Shown here: piece after piece, positions 15,181 through 22,762 of the stretch
How the letters are laid out: each line of letters begins with the position of its first letter
Numbering within the stretch: the stretch's first letter is position 1
NCBI RefSeq assembly: GCF_021502675.1
Contig: NZ_JAKFHA010000030.1
Location: 1 to 64,000 of the forward strand
Source of the DNA: Yinghuangia soli
GTDB lineage: Bacteria; Actinomycetota; Actinomycetes; Streptomycetales; Streptomycetaceae
Direction: 5' to 3'
DNA length: 64,000 nucleotides
The notes under the pieces: model-generated
Database searches by the model: none
Seen by the model: the letters and a program-made list of their open reading frames with translations, nothing else
What the model was told of the DNA's origin: nothing
Translations under genes and position numbers: made by a program

Positions 15181-16335
15181 CGGCACGCCGGTGCCGGCCG
15201 TGACGAGCACGTTGTGCACGTCCTCGACCTGGTTCACCGAGGTGCCGCGGATCTGCCGGACCGCCTCGGCGATGCCGTTCATGCCGTGCAGGTACGCCTC
15301 GCCCAGCTGGCCGCCGTGCGTGTTGGTCGGCAGCTTGCCGCCGTTGCGCAGCAGGTTGCCGTCGGCCACGAAACCGGGCGCCTCGCCGCGCCCGCAGAAG
15401 CCGAACTCCTCCAGCTGCATCAGCACGAACGGCGTGAAGTGGTCGTACAGGACCGCCGTCTGGATGTCGTCCGGGGTCAGGCCCGAGGTCTGCCACAGCT
15501 GCTTGGCGACGACCTGCATCTCCGGCAGGCCGGTCATGTCGTCGCGGTAGAAGCTGGACATCTGCTCCTGGTTGCGCCCGGCACCCTGCGCCGCCGCGTT
15601 GATGATCGCGGGCTTCTGCTTGAGGTCCTTGGCGCGCTCGGCGCTGACGATCACCAGGGCCTGGCCGCCGTCGGTCTCCTGGCAGCAGTCGAGCAGGCGC
15701 ATCGGCTCGACGATCGGCCGGGAGTTCTGGTGGTCCTCCATGGTGATCGGCTTGCCGTAGAACCATGCCTTGGGGTTGGTCGCGGCGTGCGCGCGGTCCG
15801 CGATCGCGACGTGCCCGAACGCCTCGGTGGTCGCCCCGTAGGTGTGCAGGTAGCGCTGCGCGAACATGGCCACCCAGGACGCCGGGGTGAGCAGGCCGTA
15901 CGGCATGTTCCAGCCCAGCTCGACGCCCTCGGCGGTCGGCGTGCGCTCCAGGACACCCGAGCCGAAGCGGCGGCCCGAGCGCTCGTTGAACGCGCGGTAG
16001 CAGACCACGACGTCGGCGATGCCGGTCGCCACGGCCATCGCCGCGTGCGTGACGGTGCCGCAGGCCGCGCCGCCGCCGTAGTGCACCCGGCTGAAGAAGG
16101 TCAGGTCCCCGATGCCGGCCGCGCGCGCGACGCTGATCTCGGGGTTGTTGTCCATGGTGAAGGTCACCATGCCGTCGACCTCGGACGGCGCGATGCCCGC
16201 GTCGTCCAGCGCGGCCCCGACCGCCTCGGCGGCCAGGCGCAGTTCGGAGCGGCCGGAGTCCTTGGAGAACTCGGTCGCGCCGATGCCCGCGATCGCGGTC
16301 CGGCCCTTCAACTTGTCAGCACGGCGCAGGCTCAT
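15151..16335 (-). CDS. Ltp2-like thiolase-fold aldolase (lipid-transfer protein family)
   Basis: A 394-residue thiolase-superfamily protein of the SCP2-thiolase/Ltp group. In steroid degraders Ltp2 cleaves the 17-hydroxy-propionyl-CoA side chain by retro-aldol reaction and works with the DUF35 domain of ChsH2. Visible features: IAGIGATEF at the N-terminus, SRVHYGGGAACGTVTHAA in the thiolase core, LYDHFTPFVLMQLEEFG and HGGQLGEAYLHGMNG. Tyr297 and Tyr348 in the last two segments match the positions of the two catalytic tyrosines described for Ltp2, while the thiolase Cys nucleophile is not in its usual context. ATG 16335 overlaps the stop of the MaoC gene by four bases. Last gene of the five-gene operon. 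Confidence 0.85.
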   Translation of the reverse strand: MSLRRADKLKGRTAIAGIGATEFSKDSGRSELRLAAEAVGAALDDAGIAPSEVDGMVTFTMDNNPEISVARAAGIGDLTFFSRVHYGGGAACGTVTHAAMAVATGIADVVVCYRAFNERSGRRFGSGVLERTPTAEGVELGWNMPYGLLTPASWVAMFAQRYLHTYGATTEAFGHVAIADRAHAATNPKAWFYGKPITMEDHQNSRPIVEPMRLLDCCQETDGGQALVIVSAERAKDLKQKPAIINAAAQGAGRNQEQMSSFYRDDMTGLPEMQVVAKQLWQTSGLTPDDIQTAVLYDHFTPFVLMQLEEFGFCGRGEAPGFVADGNLLRNGGKLPTNTHGGQLGEAYLHGMNGIAEAVRQIRGTSVNQVEDVHNVLVTAGTGVPTSGLILGQS

Positions 16336-16757
16336 GCCGCCCCTCCCGGAAGCGCGACGGTGACGGTGCCCGTCACGTGGTTGCCCAGCTTGTTGGCGCC
16401 GACCACGGACACCTCGACCAGGCCGTCCGCCTTGGCGGTGACCTTGCCGGTCAGCGTCATCGTGTCGCCCGGGTAGTTCGGCGCGCCGAGCCGGATCGCG
16501 ACCTTGCGCAGCTCGGTCTCCGGGCCCGCCCAGTCGGTCACCAGCCGGCCGACCAGGCCGTTGCTGGTCAGGATGTTCATGAAGATGTCCGGCGAGCCCT
16601 TGGCCTGGGCCAGCTCGCGGTCGTGGTGCACGTCCTGGTAGTCGCGCGTGGCGATCGCGGTGGCCGTGATGAGCGTGGCGGTCAGCGGGACCACCAGCTC
16701 GGGGAGCTCGTCGCCGACGTTGACGTCGTCGTACCCGAGGCTGGTCAGGTTGCTCAT
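16332..16757 (-). CDS. MaoC-like hydratase subunit (ChsH1-like)
   Basis: A 141-residue single hot-dog protein. In the mycobacterial igr pathway ChsH1 pairs with the MaoC half of ChsH2 to hydrate the unsaturated three-carbon side-chain CoA ester. The motif TRDYQDVHHDRELA near residue 38 gives the Asp/His of the R-hydratase active site, and DIFMNILTSNGLVGRLVTDW follows as usual. The length matches a one-domain partner and not a full double-hot-dog hydratase. It overlaps the upstream dehydrogenase gene and the downstream Ltp2 gene by four bases each, implying coupled translation and a fixed ratio of subunits. Confidence 0.85.
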   Translation of the reverse strand: MSNLTSLGYDDVNVGDELPELVVPLTATLITATAIATRDYQDVHHDRELAQAKGSPDIFMNILTSNGLVGRLVTDWAGPETELRKVAIRLGAPNYPGDTMTLTGKVTAKADGLVEVSVVGANKLGNHVTGTVTVALPGGAA

Positions 16758-17881
16758 GCCCCTACTCCCTTGGCCTTGCCCTGCGCGAACAGCGCGCCGA
16801 GCGCCGCGAGCTGCTGGATGCCGCTGCCCAGGGTCACGTCGATCTGACGGCCCCACAGGAAGTGGCGGTGGATCGGGTGGTCGATGTCGGAGCCCATGCC
16901 GCCGTGCAGGTGCTGGCACGCGTGCACGGCGCGCTTGCCGCCCTCCGACGCCCACCAGCGCGCGGCCAGCGCCTGCGCGGTGGCCTCCTGGCCCTGGTCC
17001 ATGCGCCACGCGGCTTCCAGGGTGGTGACCCGGATCGCCTCGGTGTCCATGTACGCGTCCGCAGCGCGCAGCATGACGCCCTGCTTGGTGGACAGCGGCT
17101 TCCCGAACTGCTCGCGGGTGGTGACGTATTCGACGGTCCGGGTGAGCGCCTGCGCGCACACGCCGACCTGGAGGCCGGCCAGCGCGACGCGCGCCCGGTC
17201 CACGATCCACGCGGCGGTCGCCTCGCCGTCCGCGACGGCACCGACCGGCCGGGCCGGAGCGCCGGCCAGCACGACGTTGCCGGACGCCCACGGTGCGGTG
17301 GTCGGGGCGGCCTCGACGGTGACGCCGTCCGCCGCCGCGTCCACCACGAAGACCGCGGTGTGCCCGTCGAGCGACGCGGTCACGAGGATGCGGTGCGCGA
17401 CCTGCGCCCACGGCACCGCGCGCTTGACGCCGTCCAGGACGTAGCCGTCGCCCTCCTGACGAGCCGTCACCTTGGGCTTGCCGGGCAGGCCGGCGCCGGT
17501 CTCGGCGAGCGCGCCCGCGACGATGCGCGAGCCGTCCAGCAGGGCCGGCAGCTCCGCCTCGATGTCGCCCTCGGCGGCGAACTCCAGGAGCGGCAGCACG
17601 CCGTAGACGAGCGTGTCGAGCAGCGGCACCTGCGCGGTGAAGCGGCCCTGCTGCTCCAGGAGCAGGGCGAGGCCGACCATGCCCAGGCCGCCGCCGTCGT
17701 GCTTCTCGTCGATGACCGCGCCCATGAGGCCGGCCTCGGAGACGTCGCGCCACAGGTCCGCGTCGAACTCCAGGCCCGCGGCCTTGAGCTGCTTCATGCG
17801 GTCGTGCGTGGCACGCGCCTCGAAAATGTCCCCGGCCAGGCCGGCCAGCGCCTGCTGGTCCTCGGTCAGGTTGAAGTCCAT
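16754..17881 (-). CDS. Acyl-CoA dehydrogenase (FadE28/ChsE1-like subunit)
   Basis: A 375-residue acyl-CoA dehydrogenase. It starts MDFNLTEDQQALAGLAGDIF and ends with REQFGKPLSTKQGVMLRAAD, QHLHGGMGSDIDHPIHR and LWGRQIDVTLGSG, the usual C-terminal FAD/CoA fold. The middle domain is short, and the position of the catalytic Glu reads ARVALAGLQVG with no acidic residue. That is the pattern of the non-catalytic partner in heterotetrameric ACADs such as FadE28-FadE29. It would pair with the 18858-20039 product to desaturate the C3 side chain. It starts two bases after the DUF35 gene ends. In Mycobacterium this subunit gene lies upstream of fadE29; here it sits between the chsH2 and chsH1 homologues. 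Confidence 0.82.
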   Translation of the reverse strand: MDFNLTEDQQALAGLAGDIFEARATHDRMKQLKAAGLEFDADLWRDVSEAGLMGAVIDEKHDGGGLGMVGLALLLEQQGRFTAQVPLLDTLVYGVLPLLEFAAEGDIEAELPALLDGSRIVAGALAETGAGLPGKPKVTARQEGDGYVLDGVKRAVPWAQVAHRILVTASLDGHTAVFVVDAAADGVTVEAAPTTAPWASGNVVLAGAPARPVGAVADGEATAAWIVDRARVALAGLQVGVCAQALTRTVEYVTTREQFGKPLSTKQGVMLRAADAYMDTEAIRVTTLEAAWRMDQGQEATAQALAARWWASEGGKRAVHACQHLHGGMGSDIDHPIHRHFLWGRQIDVTLGSGIQQLAALGALFAQGKAKGVGA

Positions 17882-17883
17882 GC

Positions 17884-18861
17884 TCAGGCCTCCTGCTCGA
17901 CCGGGCGGAAGACCGGGAGCTTCAGATCGGCGTCGTGCTGGACGAATTCCATCGCCACGCGCATGCCGATGCGTACCTCGTCGTGCGGGATGCCGACGAT
18001 GTTGGACAACGTGCGGACGCCCTCGTCCAGTTCGATCAGCGCGACGGCGTACGGCATGTCGAAGGCCGGGAACTTCGGGTAGTGCATCGTCACGTGCGAG
18101 TAGATCGTGCCGCCGCCGGCCGCCTCGATCGTGTCCCACTCCAGCGATGCGCAGTTGTTGCAGCCCGGGCCGAACGGCAGGCGCAGCGTCTGGCACTCGG
18201 TGCAGCGCTGGATGAGGAGCTTCTCCTCGTCGATGCCGTCCCAGAACGGCGCGCTGTCGCGGTTGACCACGCGGCGCGGACGCGGCGGACGCGCCGGCTC
18301 CTTCGGCTTCCGCTTGTGCGGCGTGTAGCGCAGGATGCGGAAGCGGTGCGTGCCGACCAGTGCGCGCTCGCCGTCCTCGGCGGGCACGTAGATGTTGGTG
18401 AGCGTGGTGATGAAGTGGCCGGTGCCGAGACCGGTGGTCTTCTCCTCGGACACCGTCTCGATCATCTGGTCGTACTCGACGACCTCGTCGAGCCGCAGCG
18501 GGCGCACGTACTCCTGCTCGCAGTTGGTGGCCACGACCGAGCCGAAGCCGGCCTCCACGATCAGGTCGTACAGCTTCTGCACCGGGCTGTCCGCGGTGGC
18601 CACGCCGGTCTGCAGACCGCGCATGATCCACACCTGGAGCATGGTGGCCGGCGCGACGATGCCGCCGAAGTGGGTGCTCTTGGCGAACTCCGGGTCGGTG
18701 TAGACCGGGTTCTTGTCGCCCATGGTCTCGGCCCAGTGCCGGATCATCGGGCCGTTGACGGGGTCGAGCGCGACGACGCCGGACTCGGCGTGCACACCCT
18801 CGAACTCCTTCAGCTGCGCGAGGAAGGCGGCCTTCGCGTCCGTCTCTTCTACGTTGGTCAC
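17884..18861 (-). CDS. Two-domain MaoC-DUF35 protein (ChsH2-like)
   Basis: A 325-residue fusion. Residues 1-180 form a MaoC-like hot-dog domain (HFGGIVAPATMLQVWIMRGL; EYVRPLRLDEVVEYDQ). Residues about 205-325 form a DUF35 unit with a zinc ribbon, RCTECQTLRLPFGPGCNNC (four cysteines), followed by an OB fold. This architecture is that of ChsH2, whose MaoC half forms the hydratase with ChsH1 and whose DUF35 half holds the Ltp2 aldolase. The GTG start at 18861 overlaps the upstream stop as GTGA. Between the domains a basic linker (KRKPKEPARPPRPRR) is seen. Together with the Ltp2-like gene, this makes assignment to side-chain cleavage strong. Confidence 0.85.
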   Translation of the reverse strand: MTNVEETDAKAAFLAQLKEFEGVHAESGVVALDPVNGPMIRHWAETMGDKNPVYTDPEFAKSTHFGGIVAPATMLQVWIMRGLQTGVATADSPVQKLYDLIVEAGFGSVVATNCEQEYVRPLRLDEVVEYDQMIETVSEEKTTGLGTGHFITTLTNIYVPAEDGERALVGTHRFRILRYTPHKRKPKEPARPPRPRRVVNRDSAPFWDGIDEEKLLIQRCTECQTLRLPFGPGCNNCASLEWDTIEAAGGGTIYSHVTMHYPKFPAFDMPYAVALIELDEGVRTLSNIVGIPHDEVRIGMRVAMEFVQHDADLKLPVFRPVEQEA

Positions 18862-20039
18862 CGCTTCACCTTCGTCATCCCGAGCCGCACCATGGCGACG
18901 ATCTCGCGCTGGACCTCACTGACGCCGCCGCCGAACGTGTTGATCTGCGCCCGGCGGTTCATCGCCTCCAGGTAGCCGTCGCTGAACGCACCCGGCGACT
19001 TGGGCCGCAGCAGGGCGTCCGGACCGACGATCTCCATGAGGTTCCGGTAGACCTCGATGGCGCCCTCGGTGCCGAAGAACTTCACCCCGGACGCGTCGCC
19101 CGCGTTGAGCGTGTTGTTGCCGACGTCGTGCACGAGCCGCCAGCTGAACATGCGCACCGCGGTCAGCCGGGCGTAGGTCTCGGCGAACTTGAGCTGGACC
19201 CACGGCTGGTCGATGACCCGGACGCCGTCCTCGATCTCGGTGCTCTGCGCCCACTCCAGGACCTCGTTGAAGAAGTCCTCGGCCTGCATGCCGAGCGCGG
19301 CGAGCGCGACCCGCTCGTGGTTGAGCTGGTTGGTGATGAGGTTCCAGCCGCGGTTCTCCTCGTACACCAGGTTGGAGTACGGGACGCGGATGTTGTCGTA
19401 GTACGTCGCGGTGGTGGTCATGCCGCCGACCGTGACGATCGGGGTCCACGCGAAGCCGGGGTCGTTGGTCGGCACCAGGATCATCGTGATGCCCTTGTGC
19501 TTGGGCGCCTCGGTGTCGGTGCGGCAGGCCAGCCAGATCCAGTCCGCGCCCTGCGCGGTGCTGGTGAAGATCTTCTGGCCGTTGATGACCCACTCGTCGC
19601 CCTCGCGGACCGCCTTGGTCTGCAGCGACGCGAGGTCGGTGCCGGCCGACGGCTCGCTGTAGCCGATCGCGAAGATGATCTCACCGGACACGATCTTGGG
19701 CAGGAAGTACTTCTTCTGCTCTTCGCTGCCGTACTTGATCAGCGTCGGGCCGACGGTGTTGAGCGTGACCATCGACACGGGCGCGCCCGCGCGGTACGCC
19801 TCGTCGAAGAAGATGAACTGCATCTCCGGGCCCTTGCCCTGGCCGCCGTACTCGACCGGCCAGCCGATGCCGAGCCAGCCGTCCGCGCCCAGCTGCCGGC
19901 GGATGCGGCGGGTGGTCTCGCCACCGGACTCGCCCTCCGCTTCGAGGGCCGCGCGGACCTCCGGGGTGATCACACGGGCGAAATACTCCCGCAGCTCGGC
20001 GCGCAGGGCGTCCTGCGCAGGTGTTGGGGCGAGATGCAC
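18858..20039 (-). CDS. Acyl-CoA dehydrogenase (FadE29/ChsE2-like catalytic subunit)
   Basis: A 393-residue acyl-CoA dehydrogenase and the first gene of the operon. It shows LGIGWPVEYGGQGKGPEMQ, AIGYSEPSAGTDLASLQTKA, WVINGQKIFTS and DWIWLACRTD, all close to the FadE29 pattern. The likely catalytic base is Glu242 in LNHERVALAALG. Near the C-terminus NTFGGGVSEVQREIVA matches the FAD-binding end. FadE29 with FadE28 forms an alpha2beta2 enzyme that dehydrogenates the three-carbon side chain of steroid CoA esters. The start is GTG 20039 with AAGGAG eight bases before it. The 195 bases upstream carry the promoter and a 10-bp palindrome. Confidence 0.85.
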   Translation of the reverse strand: MHLAPTPAQDALRAELREYFARVITPEVRAALEAEGESGGETTRRIRRQLGADGWLGIGWPVEYGGQGKGPEMQFIFFDEAYRAGAPVSMVTLNTVGPTLIKYGSEEQKKYFLPKIVSGEIIFAIGYSEPSAGTDLASLQTKAVREGDEWVINGQKIFTSTAQGADWIWLACRTDTEAPKHKGITMILVPTNDPGFAWTPIVTVGGMTTTATYYDNIRVPYSNLVYEENRGWNLITNQLNHERVALAALGMQAEDFFNEVLEWAQSTEIEDGVRVIDQPWVQLKFAETYARLTAVRMFSWRLVHDVGNNTLNAGDASGVKFFGTEGAIEVYRNLMEIVGPDALLRPKSPGAFSDGYLEAMNRRAQINTFGGGVSEVQREIVAMVRLGMTKVKR

Positions 20040-20139
20040 GTCATCGGCTCCTTACAACGGGCCCGGCCCGCCTGGCCCGCCGGCCCTGCAGCCCGCGCAC
20101 CACGCAGGTACTTGGCAGAGTCGAATTTCTCCCACCATG

Positions 20140-20149
20140 CAAGAGCTTG
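20140..20149. promoter_or_regulatory. CAAGAGCTTG palindrome upstream of the side-chain operon
   Basis: A perfect 10-bp palindrome 101 bases upstream of the first operon gene. Its core matches CAAG-N2-CTTG, the centre of the KstR2 operator, but the flanking A and T of that consensus are not conserved, so this is only a candidate. Confidence 0.3.
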
Positions 20150-20234
20150 TCAATATCAAGCATCTCGTTCGGGTGCAGCGGCCCGCCGCGGTCTCGAACT
20201 GCGGGTGAGCAGGTCGCGGCTTAGCGTGGTGGGT

Positions 20235-20897
20235 ATGGATACCGATCGGCCCGACGAGCCGGCGGACCTCGGGAAGTCCGCTCCTCCTCCGGAGCCCCCT
20301 CAGCCCCCGCCCCCTCCGCATGAGCCGCCGCCCCTGCCGCACGATGCGCCGCCGGTGCCGCCGCATGAGCCGCCTCCGCCGCCGCCCGAGGCGTTCCGGA
20401 AGTCGGAGCCGCCGTTCGATCTGGCGTCCGACTGGCCGGCCATGGCCGCCATCGTGTGCGGTGCGGTCGCGATCGGGATGATGTTCCTGGACTGGCCCAC
20501 GGCCAAGGTGCTGCGCCGGGAGAGCGGCGACAGCGGGTTCGACCGCAGCCTGATGCCGGCCGCGCCGATCATCCTGGTGATCCTGCTGGTCGCGGTGGTG
20601 GCGGTGGCCGGGTACTCGATGCTGGCCAAGAAGCACTGGCTGCTCTTGCTCGCCGCAGTGCCCGCGTTCGCCGCGCTCATGGTGGTCATCGTGATGATGA
20701 CCACGCTCAGCAAGATCGGGGACGACATCCTCGAATCGATCCCGGGCGGGTCGTTCTCGCTCGGTGCGGGCGCGTGGCTGTGCCTGGTCTTCACGATCCT
20801 GGCGCTGGCCGCGAGCCTGGTGCCGGGGCTGGACCTGCTCAAGCGGCCGGCTCCGGCCGCGCCGCCCGCGGAGTTCCCGCACGCCGACGGCGACTGA
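20235..20897 (+). CDS. Membrane protein with Pro-rich cytoplasmic N-terminus
   Basis: A 220-residue protein. Residues 1-55 are almost purely Pro/His/Glu (PPPHEPPPLP-type runs), probably a flexible cytoplasmic segment. About four hydrophobic stretches follow: around 70-85, 110-128, 134-153 and 180-197. Between the first two is a polar loop rich in Arg and Asp. The C-terminus is a short Ala/Pro tail. I do not recognise the family; the layout resembles many small actinobacterial membrane proteins. The ATG at 20235 is preceded by GGTGGG. It is monocistronic, with a strong terminator directly after the stop. Confidence 0.75.
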   Translation: MDTDRPDEPADLGKSAPPPEPPQPPPPPHEPPPLPHDAPPVPPHEPPPPPPEAFRKSEPPFDLASDWPAMAAIVCGAVAIGMMFLDWPTAKVLRRESGDSGFDRSLMPAAPIILVILLVAVVAVAGYSMLAKKHWLLLLAAVPAFAALMVVIVMMTTLSKIGDDILESIPGGSFSLGAGAWLCLVFTILALAASLVPGLDLLKRPAPAAPPAEFPHADGD

Positions 20898-20914
20898 CCG
20901 GGAATCCCCCAGAA

Positions 20915-20960
20915 CATGCCAGGTGCCCGGCCTTCGTGCGGCCGCCGGGCACCTGGCATG
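20915..20960. terminator. Bidirectional terminator
   Basis: Perfect 16-bp arms (catgccaggtgcccgg / ccgggcacctggcatg) with a 14-base spacer, placed exactly between the convergent membrane-protein gene (ends 20897) and the DUF4291 gene (ends 20964). Confidence 0.92.
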
Positions 20961-20963
20961 CCG

Positions 20964-21611
20964 TCAGTCCCGGGTCGCCCCGATGACCGCGGCGAGGTCG
21001 TCGGCCACCGGGTAGGGACGCTCGGCGGGCAGCAGTGCGGCGGCCGCGGCGCGGTCGCCGGAGCGGACCAGGCCGTGGATCTCGTGGGCCTCCGCACTGA
21101 CGTCGCGGACGCTCACCAGCCACTCGTCGGCGTACGCCCGGGTCGCCCAGCCGGCCAGGCCGAGCTGCAGGGACCGGTGCGCGAGGGGACGCAGGTCGAG
21201 GTCCCGCTCGGGGTCCCACTGGATGCGTACGGTCGTGGCGTGCAGCCGCCGGCCCCATGTGTCGCGGTCCGGGTAGACCTTGCTGTCGAAGTGGCTCAGG
21301 CACGCGCCGGCCAGCGCCGCCTCGAAGCCGGCGCGGGTGATCTCCAGGGCCAGGACGTGCTCCTGGAGCTTCTTCGTGGCCCAGCCGCAGCGGTACATCA
21401 TCCACAGAAAGCTGGGCTTCACCCAGGTCATGCGCTCGCGGCTCCAGGTGTCCGGAAAGCGCCCGCGGGCTGCGGCGTAGCGGGCGATCTGCGGCTTGTA
21501 GGCCTGGTAGACGGTGATCGTCTCGGCGGTGTACGCCGCCCGGATCTGCCGGTTCGGGATGTCCGCGGCCTCGTGCGCGGCGTCCTGGGTCGGATCTTGG
21601 TCAGTGTTCAT
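20964..21611 (-). CDS. DUF4291 family protein
   Basis: A 215-residue soluble protein with the DUF4291 hallmarks: IPNRQIRAAYTAETITVYQA near the N-terminus, then MTWVKPSFLWMMYRCGWATK, and VRIQWDPERDLDLRPLAHRS later. DUF4291 proteins are related by fold to ADP-ribosylation-type enzymes according to remote-homology proposals, but no function is established. The ATG at 21611 was picked because the longer open frame upstream has the composition of a shadow of the plus-strand APH gene. It converges with the Pro-rich membrane-protein gene and shares its terminator. Single gene. Confidence 0.88.
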   Translation of the reverse strand: MNTDQDPTQDAAHEAADIPNRQIRAAYTAETITVYQAYKPQIARYAAARGRFPDTWSRERMTWVKPSFLWMMYRCGWATKKLQEHVLALEITRAGFEAALAGACLSHFDSKVYPDRDTWGRRLHATTVRIQWDPERDLDLRPLAHRSLQLGLAGWATRAYADEWLVSVRDVSAEAHEIHGLVRSGDRAAAAALLPAERPYPVADDLAAVIGATRD

Positions 21612-21775
21612 CTCACGGCCAGTGTGCCGAGCCGGGCGCTCCGCGTTCCACGGAATTAACGCCTGATCAGGAGACTTGCCACCACGCGCCCTTGTTTCGC
21701 GCCCCGCGCGCGGGCCATGCTCGGATGGCCGGTTTTCGGCCGGAGCCGACACGTCGAATCGAGGGGGTGTGCACC

Positions 21776-21907
21776 GTGTCCGATCCCTGCCCGCCGCACG
21801 ACTGGGTGGACTGGAGCGGCAAGAAGCGGTGCCGCCGCTGCGGGGCCACCATGGCGCCGCTCCGCCCGGCACCCCCGCCGCCCGACGAGGGCGGCGACGA
21901 GCCATGA
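21776..21907 (+). CDS. Tiny zinc-ribbon-like protein coupled to the APH-like kinase
   Basis: A 43-residue protein starting at GTG 21776 after a GAGGGGG site. It has CPPH near the start, then WVDWSGKKRCRRCG with a CxxC pair, a layout that could bind one zinc through Cys, His, Cys, Cys. The rest is Pro/Glu-rich. Its stop overlaps the ATG of the APH-like gene as ATGA, so the two are translationally coupled. I do not recognise the family. A longer in-frame start at 21692 would add 28 residues but lacks a ribosome site. Confidence 0.7.
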   Translation: MSDPCPPHDWVDWSGKKRCRRCGATMAPLRPAPPPPDEGGDEP

Positions 21908-22743
21908 CGTTCCAGGTTCCGCCGCCGCCACCGCCGGGATTCCACACCGCGCCCCGCGTCCCGTGGGCCGAGCTGGATCCGGCGGTGCGTTCGAGCGTCC
22001 AGGAAGCCGTCGGCGAGGTCGGCGACACCGCGACGGTGTGGGCCGGCTTCAGCTGCGACTTCGCGGCCGCCCTCGACACCGCGGCGGGGAGCTTCTTCGT
22101 GAAGGGCGTGCGCTGTGAGAACCCATCGGTGGCACAGCAGCTCGTCGAGGCGGCGGTCGCGCCGTACGTCACCGCGCTCTCCCCGCGCCTGGTCCGGCAC
22201 ATCCGCGAATCCCGCTGGGACGTCCTGGTCTTCGAGTGGGTGGACGCCGTGCACGCGGACCTCTCCCCCGGCTCCCGCGACCTGCCGTGCGTCGCGGACG
22301 CCCTGCGCCTGCTCGGCGCGCTGGCCCCGCCCGGCGACGACGTGCCGCTCGCCCCGGTCGCGGACCGCTGGTCCGAGTACCTGGACGCCGCCGCGCTGGC
22401 CATGCTGGACGGCCGCAGCCTTCTGCACACCGACCTCAATCCGCACAACCTGCTGTCCGGCGGCGGCCGGGCCTACGTCGTCGACTGGGCCACCGCGGCC
22501 CGCGGACCGGCCTGGGTGGACGTCGCGCACGCCGCGCTGCGGCTGATGGAGCAGGGCCACACCGCCGCGGACGCGGACGCCTGGGCCCGGCAGGTGCCCT
22601 GCTGGCGCGAGGTGCGGACCGCCGAGCTGGATGCGCTGGTCACCGCGCAGGTGCGGGCCTGGAGCGCGCTGGCCGCGCCGGACGACGCACGCCGCTGCTC
22701 GGCCCCGCTGGTCGCGCTCGGCAGCGCCACCCGGGACCGCTGA
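21904..22743 (+). CDS. Aminoglycoside-phosphotransferase-family kinase
   Basis: A 279-residue protein of the APH/choline-kinase fold. The catalytic loop is LLHTDLNPHNLLS (Asp base and downstream Asn) and the metal-binding motif is VVDWATAARGPAWVD. The N-lobe contains FFVKGVR with the ATP lysine. A Pro-rich cap of about 12 residues starts the protein. Members phosphorylate small molecules; real aminoglycoside resistance cannot be inferred, as most chromosomal relatives in actinomycetes have unknown substrates. It is coupled to the zinc-ribbon gene upstream and converges with the DUF2079 gene, 19 bases apart. Confidence 0.88.
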   Translation: MTFQVPPPPPPGFHTAPRVPWAELDPAVRSSVQEAVGEVGDTATVWAGFSCDFAAALDTAAGSFFVKGVRCENPSVAQQLVEAAVAPYVTALSPRLVRHIRESRWDVLVFEWVDAVHADLSPGSRDLPCVADALRLLGALAPPGDDVPLAPVADRWSEYLDAAALAMLDGRSLLHTDLNPHNLLSGGGRAYVVDWATAARGPAWVDVAHAALRLMEQGHTAADADAWARQVPCWREVRTAELDALVTAQVRAWSALAAPDDARRCSAPLVALGSATRDR

Positions 22744-22762
22744 AGCCGAGGGCGCCCGGAGC

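Noticed and set aside
20130..20160. KstR2 operator
   Set aside because: Only the CAAG-N2-CTTG core is present; the flanking A and T of the consensus are missing. Kept only as a weak candidate.
21904..22743. Aminoglycoside resistance gene
   Set aside because: Only the APH fold can be seen; chromosomal relatives have diverse substrates and there is no resistance context.
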